DNA of 64,000 nucleotides from Geovibrio ferrireducens (GCF_026226615.1 NZ_JAJAPB010000003.1:124001-188000), one strand, 5' to 3'; positions 8,374-16,507 are shown, counted from the first letter of the stretch. Program-made: numbers and translations. The notes: generated from the sequence alone by a model not told the origin.

Positions 8374-9737
8374 TATTTACCGCCTACAGTTATCAAGGGA
8401 ATACGCAGAGTGGGCTGTGCATCGGAAACAGGGACACCCTGCCCGCCTTTGCCGCAGGTTCCGATCCCGAAGCCGAGGTCTGTTCCCGCCATGTCTATAC
8501 TCTGCATCACTTCCGGTCCGTTGCCCATAAGCGTGGCATTTTTGACCGGTCTGTCTATTTTTCCGTTTTTTATGATATAGCCTTCGGTTACTTCAAAAAC
8601 GAAGTCGCCGTTGACTGTGTTTACCTGTCCGCCGCCCATATCAGCCACATAAATTCCGCTGTCGACTGATTTGATTATATCATCCGGCCTGTCATTTCCG
8701 GGGGCTATAAACGTATTTGTCATGCGTACTATGGGTTTATGTCTGTAGCTTTCCCTCCGGCCGTTTCCGGTGGGTGCTCCGCCGTTTTTGAGAGCGTACA
8801 GCCTGTCACGCATATAGCTTTTCAGTATTCCGTTTTCTATCAGAACATTGCGGGCAGCGTCCGTTCCTTCATCATCAAAAGGGATGTAGCCGCGTTTAGG
8901 TTTCAGCGTTCCGTCGTCTATCACGCTGATAATCGGGTTTGCAACCTGCATACCGATCTTATTTTCGTAAACGCTCATCCCCTCTTCCGCCAGATCAGCC
9001 TCAAGACCGTGCCCCACAGCCTCATGCACCATTGTTCCGCCGGCCTTGGAGGCAAGCACAACAGGCATTCTGCCTGCGGGAGCATAATCCGCAGCAAGGT
9101 TGTTCAGTGCCTTTCTCAGTGCTTCTTTGCCAACCGTTTCCGGCTCAAATCCGTCAAGCCCTTCCGCACCGAAAACACCGCCGAAGGATTCATACCCCGT
9201 CTGGAGATCATCACCGTCTTTGGCGACTGCATTAGCGTATATTGTTATATATGAAAGCTTTTTGGTCTTGTCATCACCAAGTGAGTTAATGATCCGCACA
9301 TCCCTGAAAACATCACCGTAGAAAGCGCGAACCTGAACAGCCCTTTTATCCCCGTATGCCGCACGGCTTACGGTTTCGGCTATTTTTATCTTATCCTGCA
9401 AAGGGATTTGCTCGCAAGGCCTCTCGAAAGTGTAAACCGGGGCGGATTTTGTGAAATCAAGCACAGTTTCAGCGCCCTTTTCACCAAGAGCCGTGAGTCC
9501 GCAGGCTATTTCATCAAGTACATCAGGATCTGACGAGTTGGTATAGCCGTAGAAGGTTCTGCCGTTTCTGATGAGTCTGAGCCCGACACCGGCATCATCC
9601 TCACTGGAAAGCGTGTCAATTTTGCCGTCCTCGAAAACGATAATGCGCCGGAAGGAGCTCTCTATGAAAATATCCGCGTAATCCCCGCATGAGGCGAGTT
9701 TTTTAAGTATGCGGGTGTAATCGGGAATTTTTACCAA
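8373..9737 (-). CDS. tldD: TldD family metalloprotease
   Basis: TldD is the active subunit of the TldD/TldE (PmbA) protease, which matures peptides and degrades the CcdA antitoxin in E. coli. The zinc-site motif HEAVGH is present near residue 240 (GTMVHEAVGHGLEAD), and the C-terminal region carries GTCGKGGQGVPV. Length 454 fits TldD rather than the shorter, motif-less TldE. No tldE is adjacent, so the partner must be encoded elsewhere or be absent. The gene overlaps the preceding small gene by 7 bases. Confidence 0.9.
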   Translation of the reverse strand: MVKIPDYTRILKKLASCGDYADIFIESSFRRIIVFEDGKIDTLSSEDDAGVGLRLIRNGRTFYGYTNSSDPDVLDEIACGLTALGEKGAETVLDFTKSAPVYTFERPCEQIPLQDKIKIAETVSRAAYGDKRAVQVRAFYGDVFRDVRIINSLGDDKTKKLSYITIYANAVAKDGDDLQTGYESFGGVFGAEGLDGFEPETVGKEALRKALNNLAADYAPAGRMPVVLASKAGGTMVHEAVGHGLEADLAEEGMSVYENKIGMQVANPIISVIDDGTLKPKRGYIPFDDEGTDAARNVLIENGILKSYMRDRLYALKNGGAPTGNGRRESYRHKPIVRMTNTFIAPGNDRPDDIIKSVDSGIYVADMGGGQVNTVNGDFVFEVTEGYIIKNGKIDRPVKNATLMGNGPEVMQSIDMAGTDLGFGIGTCGKGGQGVPVSDAQPTLRIPLITVGGK

Positions 9738-9985
9738 TTATCAACTTCCTCACTGAATTCCGTTCTGATGTCCGTAACGCCTATGCCTGTTTTGTTCAGT
9801 TCATCAAGCACTCTGAGCAGTTTTTCATAAACCGTGTCGGTGGAGTAGATAACCACATTCCCCTTGGCGCTGTCCAGTGTGCGGACTATGCCCAGCCCCT
9901 CGTATGAATCCACGAGGCTGTTTACCAGAAGAATGTTCTGCCTGTCCACATGGCACTTAACTTTTACGGTACGGGTCATCTGCAA
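9731..9985 (-). CDS. Small conserved protein, DUF4911-like
   Basis: An 84-residue protein without signal peptide or membrane segment. It resembles the short DUF4911 domain by length and pattern (LVNSLVDSYEGLGIVRTLD, then VIYSTDTVYEKLLRVLDEL), whose function is unknown; the shape suggests an ACT-like alpha/beta fold, but this is only an impression. Two in-frame ATGs (9985 and 9979) both overlap the upstream gene's end; the second is the more likely start because GGA lies about 8 bases before it. It overlaps tldD at its 3' end, so it belongs to the nusB-tldD operon. Confidence 0.65.
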   Translation of the reverse strand: MQMTRTVKVKCHVDRQNILLVNSLVDSYEGLGIVRTLDSAKGNVVIYSTDTVYEKLLRVLDELNKTGIGVTDIRTEFSEEVDNW

Positions 9986-10364
9986 ATTCCATCAGAACAA
10001 TTTCAACACCCTTAAGCTCATCCTGAAGCTCTTTTATGTCAAAGTTAAGGGCGTTTTCCAGATATATTTTGTTAAAGCCCGCATCTTTCACCTTTTCGGC
10101 GAATTTTGCGGGAGCAATTGAGTTAAAGTCAGTAACGAAGAAACCGTCCTCCTCAAAGAAGCCTGTGCTCCTGAGAAAAAGCCATTCCTCCTGTATAAAC
10201 CTTCTCTCCTCAGCACTGAGGGCGGAAAGAACCCTGTTCAGACCGCCGTAATAGAAGAGATCAAGCTTGGCGGACATTCCTCTGCATTTGAGCTCTGCCA
10301 CATTGTAATCTAGAAATGCGGGAAACAGCCCTTTGTTATGCAGACCGACCTTAGCCTTATTCAT
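9957..10364 (-). CDS. Unknown protein between nusB and the DUF4911-like gene
   Basis: About 135 residues, soluble, no recognised domain. It contains an acidic, aromatic-rich middle (EERRFIQEEWLFLRSTGFFEE cut here for length) and ends with a predicted alpha/beta stretch (FNKIYLENALNFDIKEL). I chose the ATG at 10364 because AGGTG lies five bases before it; a GTG at 10370 is also in frame. It overlaps nusB by a few bases and the next gene by about 28, so expression is coupled to both. The tight overlaps support a real gene even though the sequence is not recognised. Confidence 0.6.
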   Translation of the reverse strand: MNKAKVGLHNKGLFPAFLDYNVAELKCRGMSAKLDLFYYGGLNRVLSALSAEERRFIQEEWLFLRSTGFFEEDGFFVTDFNSIAPAKFAEKVKDAGFNKIYLENALNFDIKELQDELKGVEIVLMEFADDPYRKS

Positions 10365-10794
10365 TTTCACCTGCCGAGAGGCTGTAGGTTTTCCTTACAT
10401 TGTCCAGAATGCCGTTTACAAGCCCCGCTGCGGCTTCATCGCCGAATTTTTTGGTGAGTGTCACGAAGTCATCAAGTATGGCAAAATAAGGCGATTTACC
10501 GTCCAGAAGCTCATACAGGGCGACACGCATTATATTTTTCTCTATCTCGCCCATACGCTCAAACGTCCAGCCGTTTTTAAGGTATTTTTCTATCATGGCA
10601 TCGCTGTCAGCGGCTTTTGCAGCGGCTCCGCGGAAAAGGCTCTCTGCGAAGTCCTTAACCTCCGGTTCCACAACACCAAGCGGCTGCCAGAAAGTAAGGG
10701 GAATCTGAGTCGGTGTTTCCCCTGTCATGCCGTAACGGTACATCATCTGAAACGCGTATTCACGCGCCTTTGTGCGTTTTGATTTATCAGCCAA
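10357..10794 (-). CDS. nusB: Transcription antitermination factor NusB
   Basis: All-helical RNA-binding protein that works with NusE (S10) on boxA in rRNA transcription. Length 145 is normal. Seen: [18 protein letters not shown] at the N-terminus, where the Arg and the aromatic positions bind boxA, and the C-terminal [15 protein letters not shown]. The start overlaps the ribH stop by 8 bases; the ribH-nusB pair is very common in bacteria. Confidence 0.92.
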   Translation of the reverse strand: MADKSKRTKAREYAFQMMYRYGMTGETPTQIPLTFWQPLGVVEPEVKDFAESLFRGAAAKAADSDAMIEKYLKNGWTFERMGEIEKNIMRVALYELLDGKSPYFAILDDFVTLTKKFGDEAAAGLVNGILDNVRKTYSLSAGENE

Positions 10795-11260
10795 GTTTAT
10801 TGTCCTTAATAAGATTTACAAGTTCAAGCGCGCCCATTGCACAGTCCGCGCCTTTGTTTCCGCTTTTTGTTCCCGCTCTTTCCACTGCCTGTTCGATTGT
10901 ATCTGTGGTGAGAACGCCGAAGATAACAGGCACACCAGTATCAAGGGAAACCTTGGCAACACCCTTTGAAACCTCTGCGGCTACAAAGTCGAAGTGAGGC
11001 GTAGCACCCCTGATGACAGCGCCGAGAGTGATAACCGCATCGTATTTCTTGGTAAGAGCAAGTTTCTGAGCCACAAGGGGAATCTCAAAAGCGCCGGGAA
11101 CCTTGAACACATCGATGTCCTTCTCTGCGGTGTTGTGTCTCACAAGTGCGTCAACAGCGCCGCCGATAAGAGCCTGTGTAATGAAATCATTGAAACGGGA
11201 AGCCACTATGGCGAACTTAAACCCTTTTCCGTCATATTTTCCTTCTATAGCCTTGATCAT
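10787..11260 (-). CDS. ribH: 6,7-dimethyl-8-ribityllumazine synthase
   Basis: Condenses 5-amino-6-ribitylamino-uracil with dihydroxybutanone phosphate in riboflavin synthesis. Seen: [31 protein letters not shown], the phosphate-binding [17 protein letters not shown] with the catalytic His, and [16 protein letters not shown]. Length 157 fits the icosahedral or pentameric forms. It is separated from ribBA by nearly 490 bases filled with repeats, so it may be read from its own promoter or through the repeats. Confidence 0.95.
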   Translation of the reverse strand: MIKAIEGKYDGKGFKFAIVASRFNDFITQALIGGAVDALVRHNTAEKDIDVFKVPGAFEIPLVAQKLALTKKYDAVITLGAVIRGATPHFDFVAAEVSKGVAKVSLDTGVPVIFGVLTTDTIEQAVERAGTKSGNKGADCAMGALELVNLIKDNKLG

Positions 11261-11357
11261 AAGGAACTCCTTAGATGTTTAATTATATTTTATTCTGAAT
11301 GCACACATTTCAAAGTAGAGACTCTTCGCATACGCTCAGAGTGACGTAGTAAACCAT

Positions 11358-11439
11358 GTCATTGCGAACTCCAAAGGAGTGAAGCAATCTCTCAGCATGG
11401 AGAGACTGCCTCGTCAGGCTGTGCCTTCCTCGCAGTGAC
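11358..11439. repeat. MITE-like repeat, copy 1 (82 bp)
   Basis: Ends are GTCATTGCGA (11358-11367) and TCGCAGTGAC (11430-11439), an imperfect terminal inverted repeat. The interior also folds on itself (GAAGCAATCTCTC and GAGAGACTGCC). Copy 2 begins 148 bases further on and differs at only three positions; the similarity continues 11 bases past the right end (GCAGTAAAGCG). Confidence 0.75.
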
Positions 11440-11450
11440 GCAGTAAAGCG

Positions 11451-11490
11451 TCATTCTGAGGCTTCTGCCGAAGAATCTCTCATTCTATAA
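11451..11490. repeat. Half copy of the 1714-1789 repeat type
   Basis: TCATTCTGAGGCTTCTGCCG and the following AAGAATCTCTCATTCT match one end of the element at 1714-1789 read on the other strand. Only one terminal repeat is present, so this is a remnant. Confidence 0.55.
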
Positions 11491-11505
11491 CATCAAACCG
11501 TATAT

Positions 11506-11587
11506 GTCATTACTAACTCCAAAGGAGTGAAGCAATCTCTCAGCATGGAGAGACTGCCGCGTCAGGCTGTGCCTTCCTCGCAGTGAC
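11506..11587. repeat. MITE-like repeat, copy 2 (82 bp)
   Basis: Direct-oriented second copy of 11358-11439. The left end has decayed to GTCATTACTA while the right end TCGCAGTGAC is intact; otherwise one internal T-to-G change. The near identity suggests recent tandem duplication of the unit including the half repeat between them. Confidence 0.75.
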
Positions 11588-11596
11588 GCAGTAAAG

Positions 11597-11628
11597 CGTA
11601 TTTATTACATCACAGATCCAGTTTATGC
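11597..11628. repeat. 32-bp direct repeat of the ribBA 3' end, left copy
   Basis: Identical to 11737-11768, which covers the last six codons and stop of ribBA plus 13 bases beyond. The two copies are 140 bases apart and enclose the three-hairpin element copy B, like an unusually long target-site duplication. Confidence 0.85.
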
Positions 11629-11650
11629 GTCTATACAATGATAGTTCGAA

Positions 11651-11738
11651 GCAACTACATCCTGTGTTGCTTCTCACACGCTCGCGCCGCTTAAAAAGCG
11701 GCTTCGCTTCGCACGGCGCGGTTCCATCCATGGAACCG
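11651..11738. repeat. Three-hairpin intergenic element, copy B
   Basis: Hairpin 1 GCAAC (11651-11655) with GTTGC (11666-11670) and apex ACATCCTGT; linker CACACGCTCGCGCC; hairpin 2 CCGCTT-aaa-AAGCGG (11687-11701); linker CTTCGCTTCGCACGGCG; hairpin 3 CGGTTCCA-tcca-TGGAACCG (11719-11738), a perfect 8-bp stem. Enclosed by the 32-bp duplication of the ribBA end. Confidence 0.8.
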
Positions 11739-11749
11739 TATTTATTACA

Positions 11750-12964
11750 TCACAGATCCAGTTTATGCCCCATTTTATCCTTTTTAGTAAACAGATATTT
11801 TTCGTTTTCGGGGTTGAGGTCGCTCAATGTGCCCACACGCTCCACAACCTCAAGTCCGTAGCCGGAGAGGCAGCGCATTTTTTTGGGATTGTTGGTAATC
11901 AGGCGGATCTGTTTTATCCCCAGATGCCTGAGAATCTGCGCCCCGAAGCCGTAGTCACGCAGGTCTTCATTAAAGCCCAGATGGATGTTCGCCTCTATGG
12001 TATCAAGCCCTTCGTCCTGAAGGTGGTAAGCGTTGATTTTGTTAAGGATGCCGATTCCGCGCCCCTCCTGAAACAGGTAGAGCACAACGCCTCTGCCTTC
12101 CTCCTCCACACGGTCCATGGCCTCATGAAGCTGGGAGGCGCAGTCGCATCTTCTGGAGCCGAAAACGTCCCCGGTGAGGCATTGAGAATGAACACGGACA
12201 AGTACGGGTTCATCAGTGGTGACATCCCCTTTCATAAGGACAACCGCCTCCTGACCGTCAGCGACGCTTCTGAAACCGAGGATGTTAAACTCGCCCGCAT
12301 GGGTGGGGAGCCTTGCCACATTTGTTTCTTCTATGAGTTTTTCATGATCCATTCTGTAAGATATGAGATCCGCTATTGTAACTATCTTAAGCCCGTGAAC
12401 CCCAGCAAATTCGTCAAGCTGGGGCATTCTGGCCATTGTACCGTCATCGTTCATTATCTCGCAGATCACTCCCGCGGGTTTAAGCCCTGCGGCCTTCATG
12501 AGGTCAACTGAGCCTTCGGTCTGTCCTGCACGGACAAGCACGCCCCCCTGTCTCGCCCTGAGCGGGAAGACATGGCCGGGTCTGGCAAGGTCTTTTGATG
12601 TGGATTTATCATCAATTGCCACTTTGACAGTGTGGGCCCTGTCAAATGCTGAGATTCCGGTGGTCACACCTTCTTTCGCCTCTATGGAAACAGTGAAGGC
12701 TGTGCCGAAGCGCGCCGTATTTCCGTCTCCGCCCACCATAAGATTGAGCCCAAGCCTGTCGCAGCGGTCTTCCGTCATGGCGAGGCAGATAAGCCCGCGC
12801 CCGAATTTCGCCATAAAGTTTATGGACTCAGGCGTTACATGCTCAGCAGCAAGAACAAGGTCGCCCTCGTTCTCCCTGTCCTCATCATCAACAAGGATGA
12901 TCATCTTACCCTGTTTAAGGTCTGCTATGGCTTCATCTATTGTTGCCAGATTTTTATATTTCAT
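11750..12964 (-). CDS. ribBA: Bifunctional DHBP synthase / GTP cyclohydrolase II
   Basis: Supplies both precursors of riboflavin. The N-terminal ~200 residues are 3,4-dihydroxy-2-butanone 4-phosphate synthase (VDDEDRENEGDLVLAAEHV; RPGHVFPLRARQGGVLVRAG). The C-terminal ~200 are GTP cyclohydrolase II with the zinc Cys residues in HSQCLTGDVFGSRRCDC and the RGVVLYLFQEGRGIG loop. Length 404 is normal for the fusion. Both active sites look intact. It is flanked on each side by a copy of the three-hairpin element, which breaks the otherwise compact rib cluster. Confidence 0.95.
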   Translation of the reverse strand: MKYKNLATIDEAIADLKQGKMIILVDDEDRENEGDLVLAAEHVTPESINFMAKFGRGLICLAMTEDRCDRLGLNLMVGGDGNTARFGTAFTVSIEAKEGVTTGISAFDRAHTVKVAIDDKSTSKDLARPGHVFPLRARQGGVLVRAGQTEGSVDLMKAAGLKPAGVICEIMNDDGTMARMPQLDEFAGVHGLKIVTIADLISYRMDHEKLIEETNVARLPTHAGEFNILGFRSVADGQEAVVLMKGDVTTDEPVLVRVHSQCLTGDVFGSRRCDCASQLHEAMDRVEEEGRGVVLYLFQEGRGIGILNKINAYHLQDEGLDTIEANIHLGFNEDLRDYGFGAQILRHLGIKQIRLITNNPKKMRCLSGYGLEVVERVGTLSDLNPENEKYLFTKKDKMGHKLDL

Positions 12965-12983
12965 AAAAAAACACCTTTTATAC

Positions 12984-12995
12984 CTTACAGCATAT
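12984..12995. repeat. 12-bp direct repeat of the ribE 3' end, outer copy
   Basis: CTTACAGCATAT here is repeated at 13100-13111, where it contains the ribE stop codon and last codons. The pair, 116 bases apart, encloses the three-hairpin element copy C, the same arrangement as at ribBA. Confidence 0.7.
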
Positions 12996-13009
12996 CTACT
13001 TTACTGCTC

Positions 13010-13100
13010 GTGTTTGCCATCCATGGAAACACTCGCCACACGCTCGCGCCTTGTGGAACAAGGCTTCGCTGCGCACGGCGGATTTCCTTCCATGCAAATC
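13010..13100. repeat. Three-hairpin intergenic element, copy C
   Basis: Hairpin 1 GTGTTT (13010-13015) with AAACAC (13027-13032) and inner CCA-tcca-TGG; linker CACACGCTCGCGCC; hairpin 2 CCTTGT-gga-ACAAGG (13049-13063); linker CTTCGCTGCGCACGGCG; hairpin 3 weaker, GATTT (13081-13085) with AAATC (13096-13100). It directly abuts the ribE stop. Confidence 0.75.
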
Positions 13101-13724
13101 TTACAGCATATTAAGAAGTGAAGTTATGCTCTTCCCTTCCTTTTTCATTAGCTTTTCAAGATAACGCGCTATCACGTCCGCTTCAAGGTTAACTTTGTCC
13201 CCTCTCCGCTTATCCGAAAGGACAGTCTCCTTAAAAGTGTGCGGAATAACCGCCACATCAAACGTCAGCCCGTTAACCCATGCCACAGTGAGGCTTATTC
13301 CGTCCACGGTTACGGAACCCTTCTCAGCTATGTATTTGTCCATCTCCTCAGGGAATCTGATCCGCAGCACATAGGAATCCCCTTTGGGAGTTATTGAATC
13401 CACAGTTCCAAGCCCGTCCACATGCCCGCTGACGATATGTCCGCCGAGGCGGGTGGTGAGTGTCAGCGCCCGCTCAAGGTTCACGCGGGTTCCGGCGGCG
13501 GCTCCGGCAAGGGATGTGCGTTTCAGCGTTTCGTATGATATATCCGCACTGAAACTGCCGTCTGTTATCTCTGTTGCGGTGAGGCATACGCCGTTTACCG
13601 CTATTGAATCGCCGATTTTGGCATCCTCAAGCACCCTGGAGCACCTGATTCTGATTACGGCGGAACTGCCTTTTATGTTCAGGGCATCAACTCTCCCTGT
13701 TTCCTCTACAATCCCCGTGAACAT
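13101..13724 (-). CDS. ribE: Riboflavin synthase, alpha subunit
   Basis: Dismutates two lumazines to riboflavin. The two lumazine-binding repeats are clear: MFTGIVEETGRVDAL with GDSIAVNGVCLTA in the first half, and VSGHVDGLGTVDSI with GSVTVDGISLTVAWV in the second. Length 207 is normal. The start overlaps the ribD stop by 19 bases. Gene order ribD-ribE-ribBA-ribH follows the classic riboflavin operon. No FMN riboswitch is visible upstream of ribD. Confidence 0.95.
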   Translation of the reverse strand: MFTGIVEETGRVDALNIKGSSAVIRIRCSRVLEDAKIGDSIAVNGVCLTATEITDGSFSADISYETLKRTSLAGAAAGTRVNLERALTLTTRLGGHIVSGHVDGLGTVDSITPKGDSYVLRIRFPEEMDKYIAEKGSVTVDGISLTVAWVNGLTFDVAVIPHTFKETVLSDKRRGDKVNLEADVIARYLEKLMKKEGKSITSLLNML

Positions 13725-14833
13725 CTGTTCCTCAGTTTTTCGGTCAGGTCAAGCACATGCGTGCGGTAGTCCGTAAAGCGCCCGCTGATCAGTATATCTT
13801 TTTCAAAGTGCCTTATGTCAGTCTCCAGCATTTCCTTTGCGCCGGAGACGAAATCAGCGCCTTTGCCGGCAACGGTCATAACCGCATCCCGCCCGCCTAT
13901 TATTTTGGGGGCTATGACAAAATACCCCTTATCAACCAAATCCGCATCAAAAAAGGCTCCGGCGGTTTCGCCGCCCCCTTCGATGAGGATGTTCATTATC
14001 TTCATATCCAGCAGTCTGTCTGAAAGCTCACGCAGGTCAAGCCCGCCGTTTATGCAGGAAATCTCAAGCACATGAGCGCCTTTTCCCCGCAGACGTGCGG
14101 CAGCGGCAGTTTCCGCCCCTTTCCCGGTAACATAAATAAGTTTATCGGGATTTTCCTCAAGCTTTCTGCCTTCGGGCATTCTGCCGTGAGGATCGAGAAC
14201 AATTTTATAAGGGTCGTTTTCGGAATGCACATCCCTCACGGTGAGCTGCGGGTCATCTGCTATAACAGTGTTAACCCCGACCAGAACAGCATCGGAAACA
14301 CTCCGGAGGTAATGGGCGTAAGCCCTTGACGAAGGTGATGAAATCCATTTGGAGTCCTTGGTTCTGGTGGCGAGCTTGCCGTCTATTGATGTTGCGGTTT
14401 TCAGTGAATAATAGGGCATTCCGGTAAGGATGCGTTTTGTGAAATCCTCAATGAGCGCGGCGCAGAGCTCCTCACGATAGCCGAGGAACACCTCAATGCC
14501 ATGCTCCATGAGAATATTGAGTCCGTTTCCGGCGTTCACCGGGTTAGGATCAACGACACCGACAAACACACGCTTTATGCCTGTTTCTATAATTTTATTG
14601 ACACAGGGAGGAGTTTTCCCGTGATGGCTGCAAGGCTCAAGAGTCACATAGAGATCAGCGCCCCGCACATCCCCGGCATCTGCTATGGCCATTACCTCAG
14701 CGTGTGCCTTGCCGTACTCTGAGTGCCAGCCGCGGCCGATTACTTTTCCCTCTTTTACCACAATAGCGCCCACTATGGGGTTGGTTTTGGTAAACCCCTT
14801 TCCCGCAAGGGCGAGAGAGGCGCATTCATCCAT
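13706..14833 (-). CDS. ribD: Bifunctional pyrimidine deaminase/reductase RibD
   Basis: Second and third steps of riboflavin synthesis. The N-terminal deaminase domain has the zinc motif HAEVMAI and the later PCSHHGKTPPC; the C-terminal reductase domain shows DSKWISSPSSRAYAHYLRS, VGVNTVIADDPQLTVR and ILIEGGGETAGAFF. I chose the ATG at 14833 (MDECASLALAGKG), four bases after the plsY stop, giving about 375 residues. An in-frame GTG at 14878 would add 15 residues inside plsY without a reasonable Shine-Dalgarno. Confidence 0.93.
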   Translation of the reverse strand: MDECASLALAGKGFTKTNPIVGAIVVKEGKVIGRGWHSEYGKAHAEVMAIADAGDVRGADLYVTLEPCSHHGKTPPCVNKIIETGIKRVFVGVVDPNPVNAGNGLNILMEHGIEVFLGYREELCAALIEDFTKRILTGMPYYSLKTATSIDGKLATRTKDSKWISSPSSRAYAHYLRSVSDAVLVGVNTVIADDPQLTVRDVHSENDPYKIVLDPHGRMPEGRKLEENPDKLIYVTGKGAETAAAARLRGKGAHVLEISCINGGLDLRELSDRLLDMKIMNILIEGGGETAGAFFDADLVDKGYFVIAPKIIGGRDAVMTVAGKGADFVSGAKEMLETDIRHFEKDILISGRFTDYRTHVLDLTEKLRNRCSRGL

Positions 14834-14837
14834 TATA

Positions 14838-15428
14838 TCAAGAGGATTTACGGTTGAGCTCAACTTTGGTTTCCTCACCCTTCATTATTCTGCTGATGTT
14901 TGTTCTGTGTTTATAGATCACAAAAGCGGCGATAACCACTGTAAAAATTTTTAATGATACGGGAGTGTCCATAAGAACAACTGCGGCGGCAAGAACAGCG
15001 GCGGCGGTTATTGAGCTTAGGGAGACCATACGCCCGACGTAAAACACCACGCCGAATGCCACAGCGGCCACTCCCAGCGGAACAGGAGCCAGAGCGAGGA
15101 AAACCCCCACAGCGGTTGCGACCCCCTTGCCTCCCTTGAAATTGAGAAAAACAGTATAAGTATGCCCCAGAACAACAAGCACAGCGGCGATAAGCACCAC
15201 ATCGGGATAAAGCATGCCTGTTATCCACACGGGGATAAACCCCTTGAGCATATCTGCTGAAAAAACAGCGGCAAAGCCCCATTTGCCAAGGATTCTGGCG
15301 GCGTTAGTAGCTCCCACGTTTCCGCTTCCCACCGTTCTTATATCCACACCTTTAAGCTTCTTCACCAGAAGATACGCAGTCGGTACGGAGCCCACAAGAT
15401 AACAAATAATAAGTAAAACAAATTTCAT
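14838..15428 (-). CDS. plsY: Glycerol-3-phosphate acyltransferase PlsY
   Basis: Transfers the acyl group from acyl-phosphate to glycerol 3-phosphate, the first step of phospholipid synthesis. It is a polytopic membrane protein of 196 residues with the family motifs GSVPTAYLL, GSGNVGATNAAR, GHTYTVFLNFKGGKGVATA. The start overlaps the stop of the DUF362 gene by 4 bases (ATGA). pgsA, another phospholipid gene, is two genes upstream. Confidence 0.93.
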   Translation of the reverse strand: MKFVLLIICYLVGSVPTAYLLVKKLKGVDIRTVGSGNVGATNAARILGKWGFAAVFSADMLKGFIPVWITGMLYPDVVLIAAVLVVLGHTYTVFLNFKGGKGVATAVGVFLALAPVPLGVAAVAFGVVFYVGRMVSLSSITAAAVLAAAVVLMDTPVSLKIFTVVIAAFVIYKHRTNISRIMKGEETKVELNRKSS

Positions 15429-16507
15429 CTTACAAACACCTTATGCAGAAATGAGCGTTTCATGCCCACTGCGTCTGACTCGCAGACCTCATGACAGCAG
15501 AAGCACTCTATGCATTTGTCAGTTTCTATGAAAAATTTACTGTCAGTGCGTATCGCATCCACAGGACAGCTTTTTACGCACAGACGGCATTTTATACATT
15601 TTTCCGCGATAATGAAAGGTTTAACGAAAACCCTGTCAGATACCCAAGATTTAAGAAACTCCGGCAGAACCGGAACTTTTTTGGACACAGGGATTTTAAC
15701 TCTGAACCTTCCTCCGGGCAAATCAGCCTGAATGTCTGATGTGTCATACCCTGTTCTCTTAGCACCAAGAGTCGTCAGGCAGAAGTCCTCATCAAAGCCA
15801 AGCAGGCGGGTGACTGCCGCATCCAGTGCCACAGCATCGCTTGATGCCGCCATAAGGCCAAGGTGAACAGGTTTTCCCCTTGAGGGGCCGTCCCCTTCGT
15901 GGACTGTTATGCCGTCCAGCAGATTCAGAATCTTCCCGTCAAACATGGAAAAGAAATCGTATATATTATAAGCCAGTTCCCTGTCATCCGGATGCTCCCT
16001 GTGGTAGCCCACCTTGGCGTTGCCGGGGACAAGCCCGAACATGTTCTTAACGCACAGTGTCAGCCCTGTGAGGGAGTGGGTTTTGAGCTTGGCTATATTT
16101 ATTATTAAATCAGCCTCATCAGCCGCGGGGGCGTAAACCCGCCCGTTTTTCATTTTAGGCGCAGAGGCCTCCATGCGGACAGTGCGTATTCCGTGTTTTT
16201 CGCATATCTCAGCCATGCCCGTCTTTTTAAGGACAGTTTCATATTTGCCGAAGTTCGCTCCCGGACTGTCGCCGAGGAAAAGCTCCGCATCTGTATATCT
16301 TTTCAAGGCTGTCACGGCAGACTCAACAAACAGCGGATGAGTTGTGATCCCCCTTTCGGGAGGAGCGGCAAGGAGAAGATTGGGTTTGAGCAGAATTTTT
16401 CCCGCCTCTGCCAGCCTGACGGCATAGAGGGAAAAAAAGGTGTCAATAAACGAAACAACGGCAGGGTCGGAATACCCTTCTGCCGTACTAAGGCTTACTT
16501 TTTTCAT
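15425..16507 (-). CDS. DUF362 protein with C-terminal 2[4Fe-4S] ferredoxin domain
   Basis: The first ~270 residues match DUF362 (LLKPNLLLAAPPERGITTHP; INIAKLKTHSLTGLTLCVKN). The last ~70 residues carry two Cys clusters, CIKCRLCVKSCP and CIECFCCHEVCE, for two 4Fe-4S clusters. DUF362 proteins are common in anaerobes and their reaction is not established; an electron-transfer or redox-coupled role is a reasonable guess. The gene overlaps pgsA by 20 bases and plsY by 4, so it is cotranscribed with phospholipid genes. Confidence 0.85.
   Translation of the reverse strand: MKKVSLSTAEGYSDPAVVSFIDTFFSLYAVRLAEAGKILLKPNLLLAAPPERGITTHPLFVESAVTALKRYTDAELFLGDSPGANFGKYETVLKKTGMAEICEKHGIRTVRMEASAPKMKNGRVYAPAADEADLIINIAKLKTHSLTGLTLCVKNMFGLVPGNAKVGYHREHPDDRELAYNIYDFFSMFDGKILNLLDGITVHEGDGPSRGKPVHLGLMAASSDAVALDAAVTRLLGFDEDFCLTTLGAKRTGYDTSDIQADLPGGRFRVKIPVSKKVPVLPEFLKSWVSDRVFVKPFIIAEKCIKCRLCVKSCPVDAIRTDSKFFIETDKCIECFCCHEVCESDAVGMKRSFLHKVFVR

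Larger units (their letters stand above)
11261..11749. other. Repeat-filled intergenic region between ribBA and ribH
   Basis: No gene is supported here. From left to right it holds a short divergent half-repeat (11316-11345), two 82-bp MITE-like copies (11358-11439, 11506-11587) with a half copy of another repeat between them (11451-11490), a 32-bp duplication of the ribBA 3' end (11597-11628), the three-hairpin element copy B (11651-11738) and the genuine ribBA end. Small open frames within it are products of the repeats. Confidence 0.8.

Noticed and set aside
11651-11738. Integron attC site
   Set aside because: The element is hairpin-rich but lacks the attC core sites, integrase gene and gene cassettes, and sits at gene ends scattered through housekeeping operons.
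11540-11861. Short open frames in the ribBA-ribH gap
   Set aside because: They consist of repeat sequence on either strand.
14834-15430. FMN riboswitch ahead of ribD
   Set aside because: ribD follows plsY by four bases within an operon and no space or RFN-like sequence is visible.
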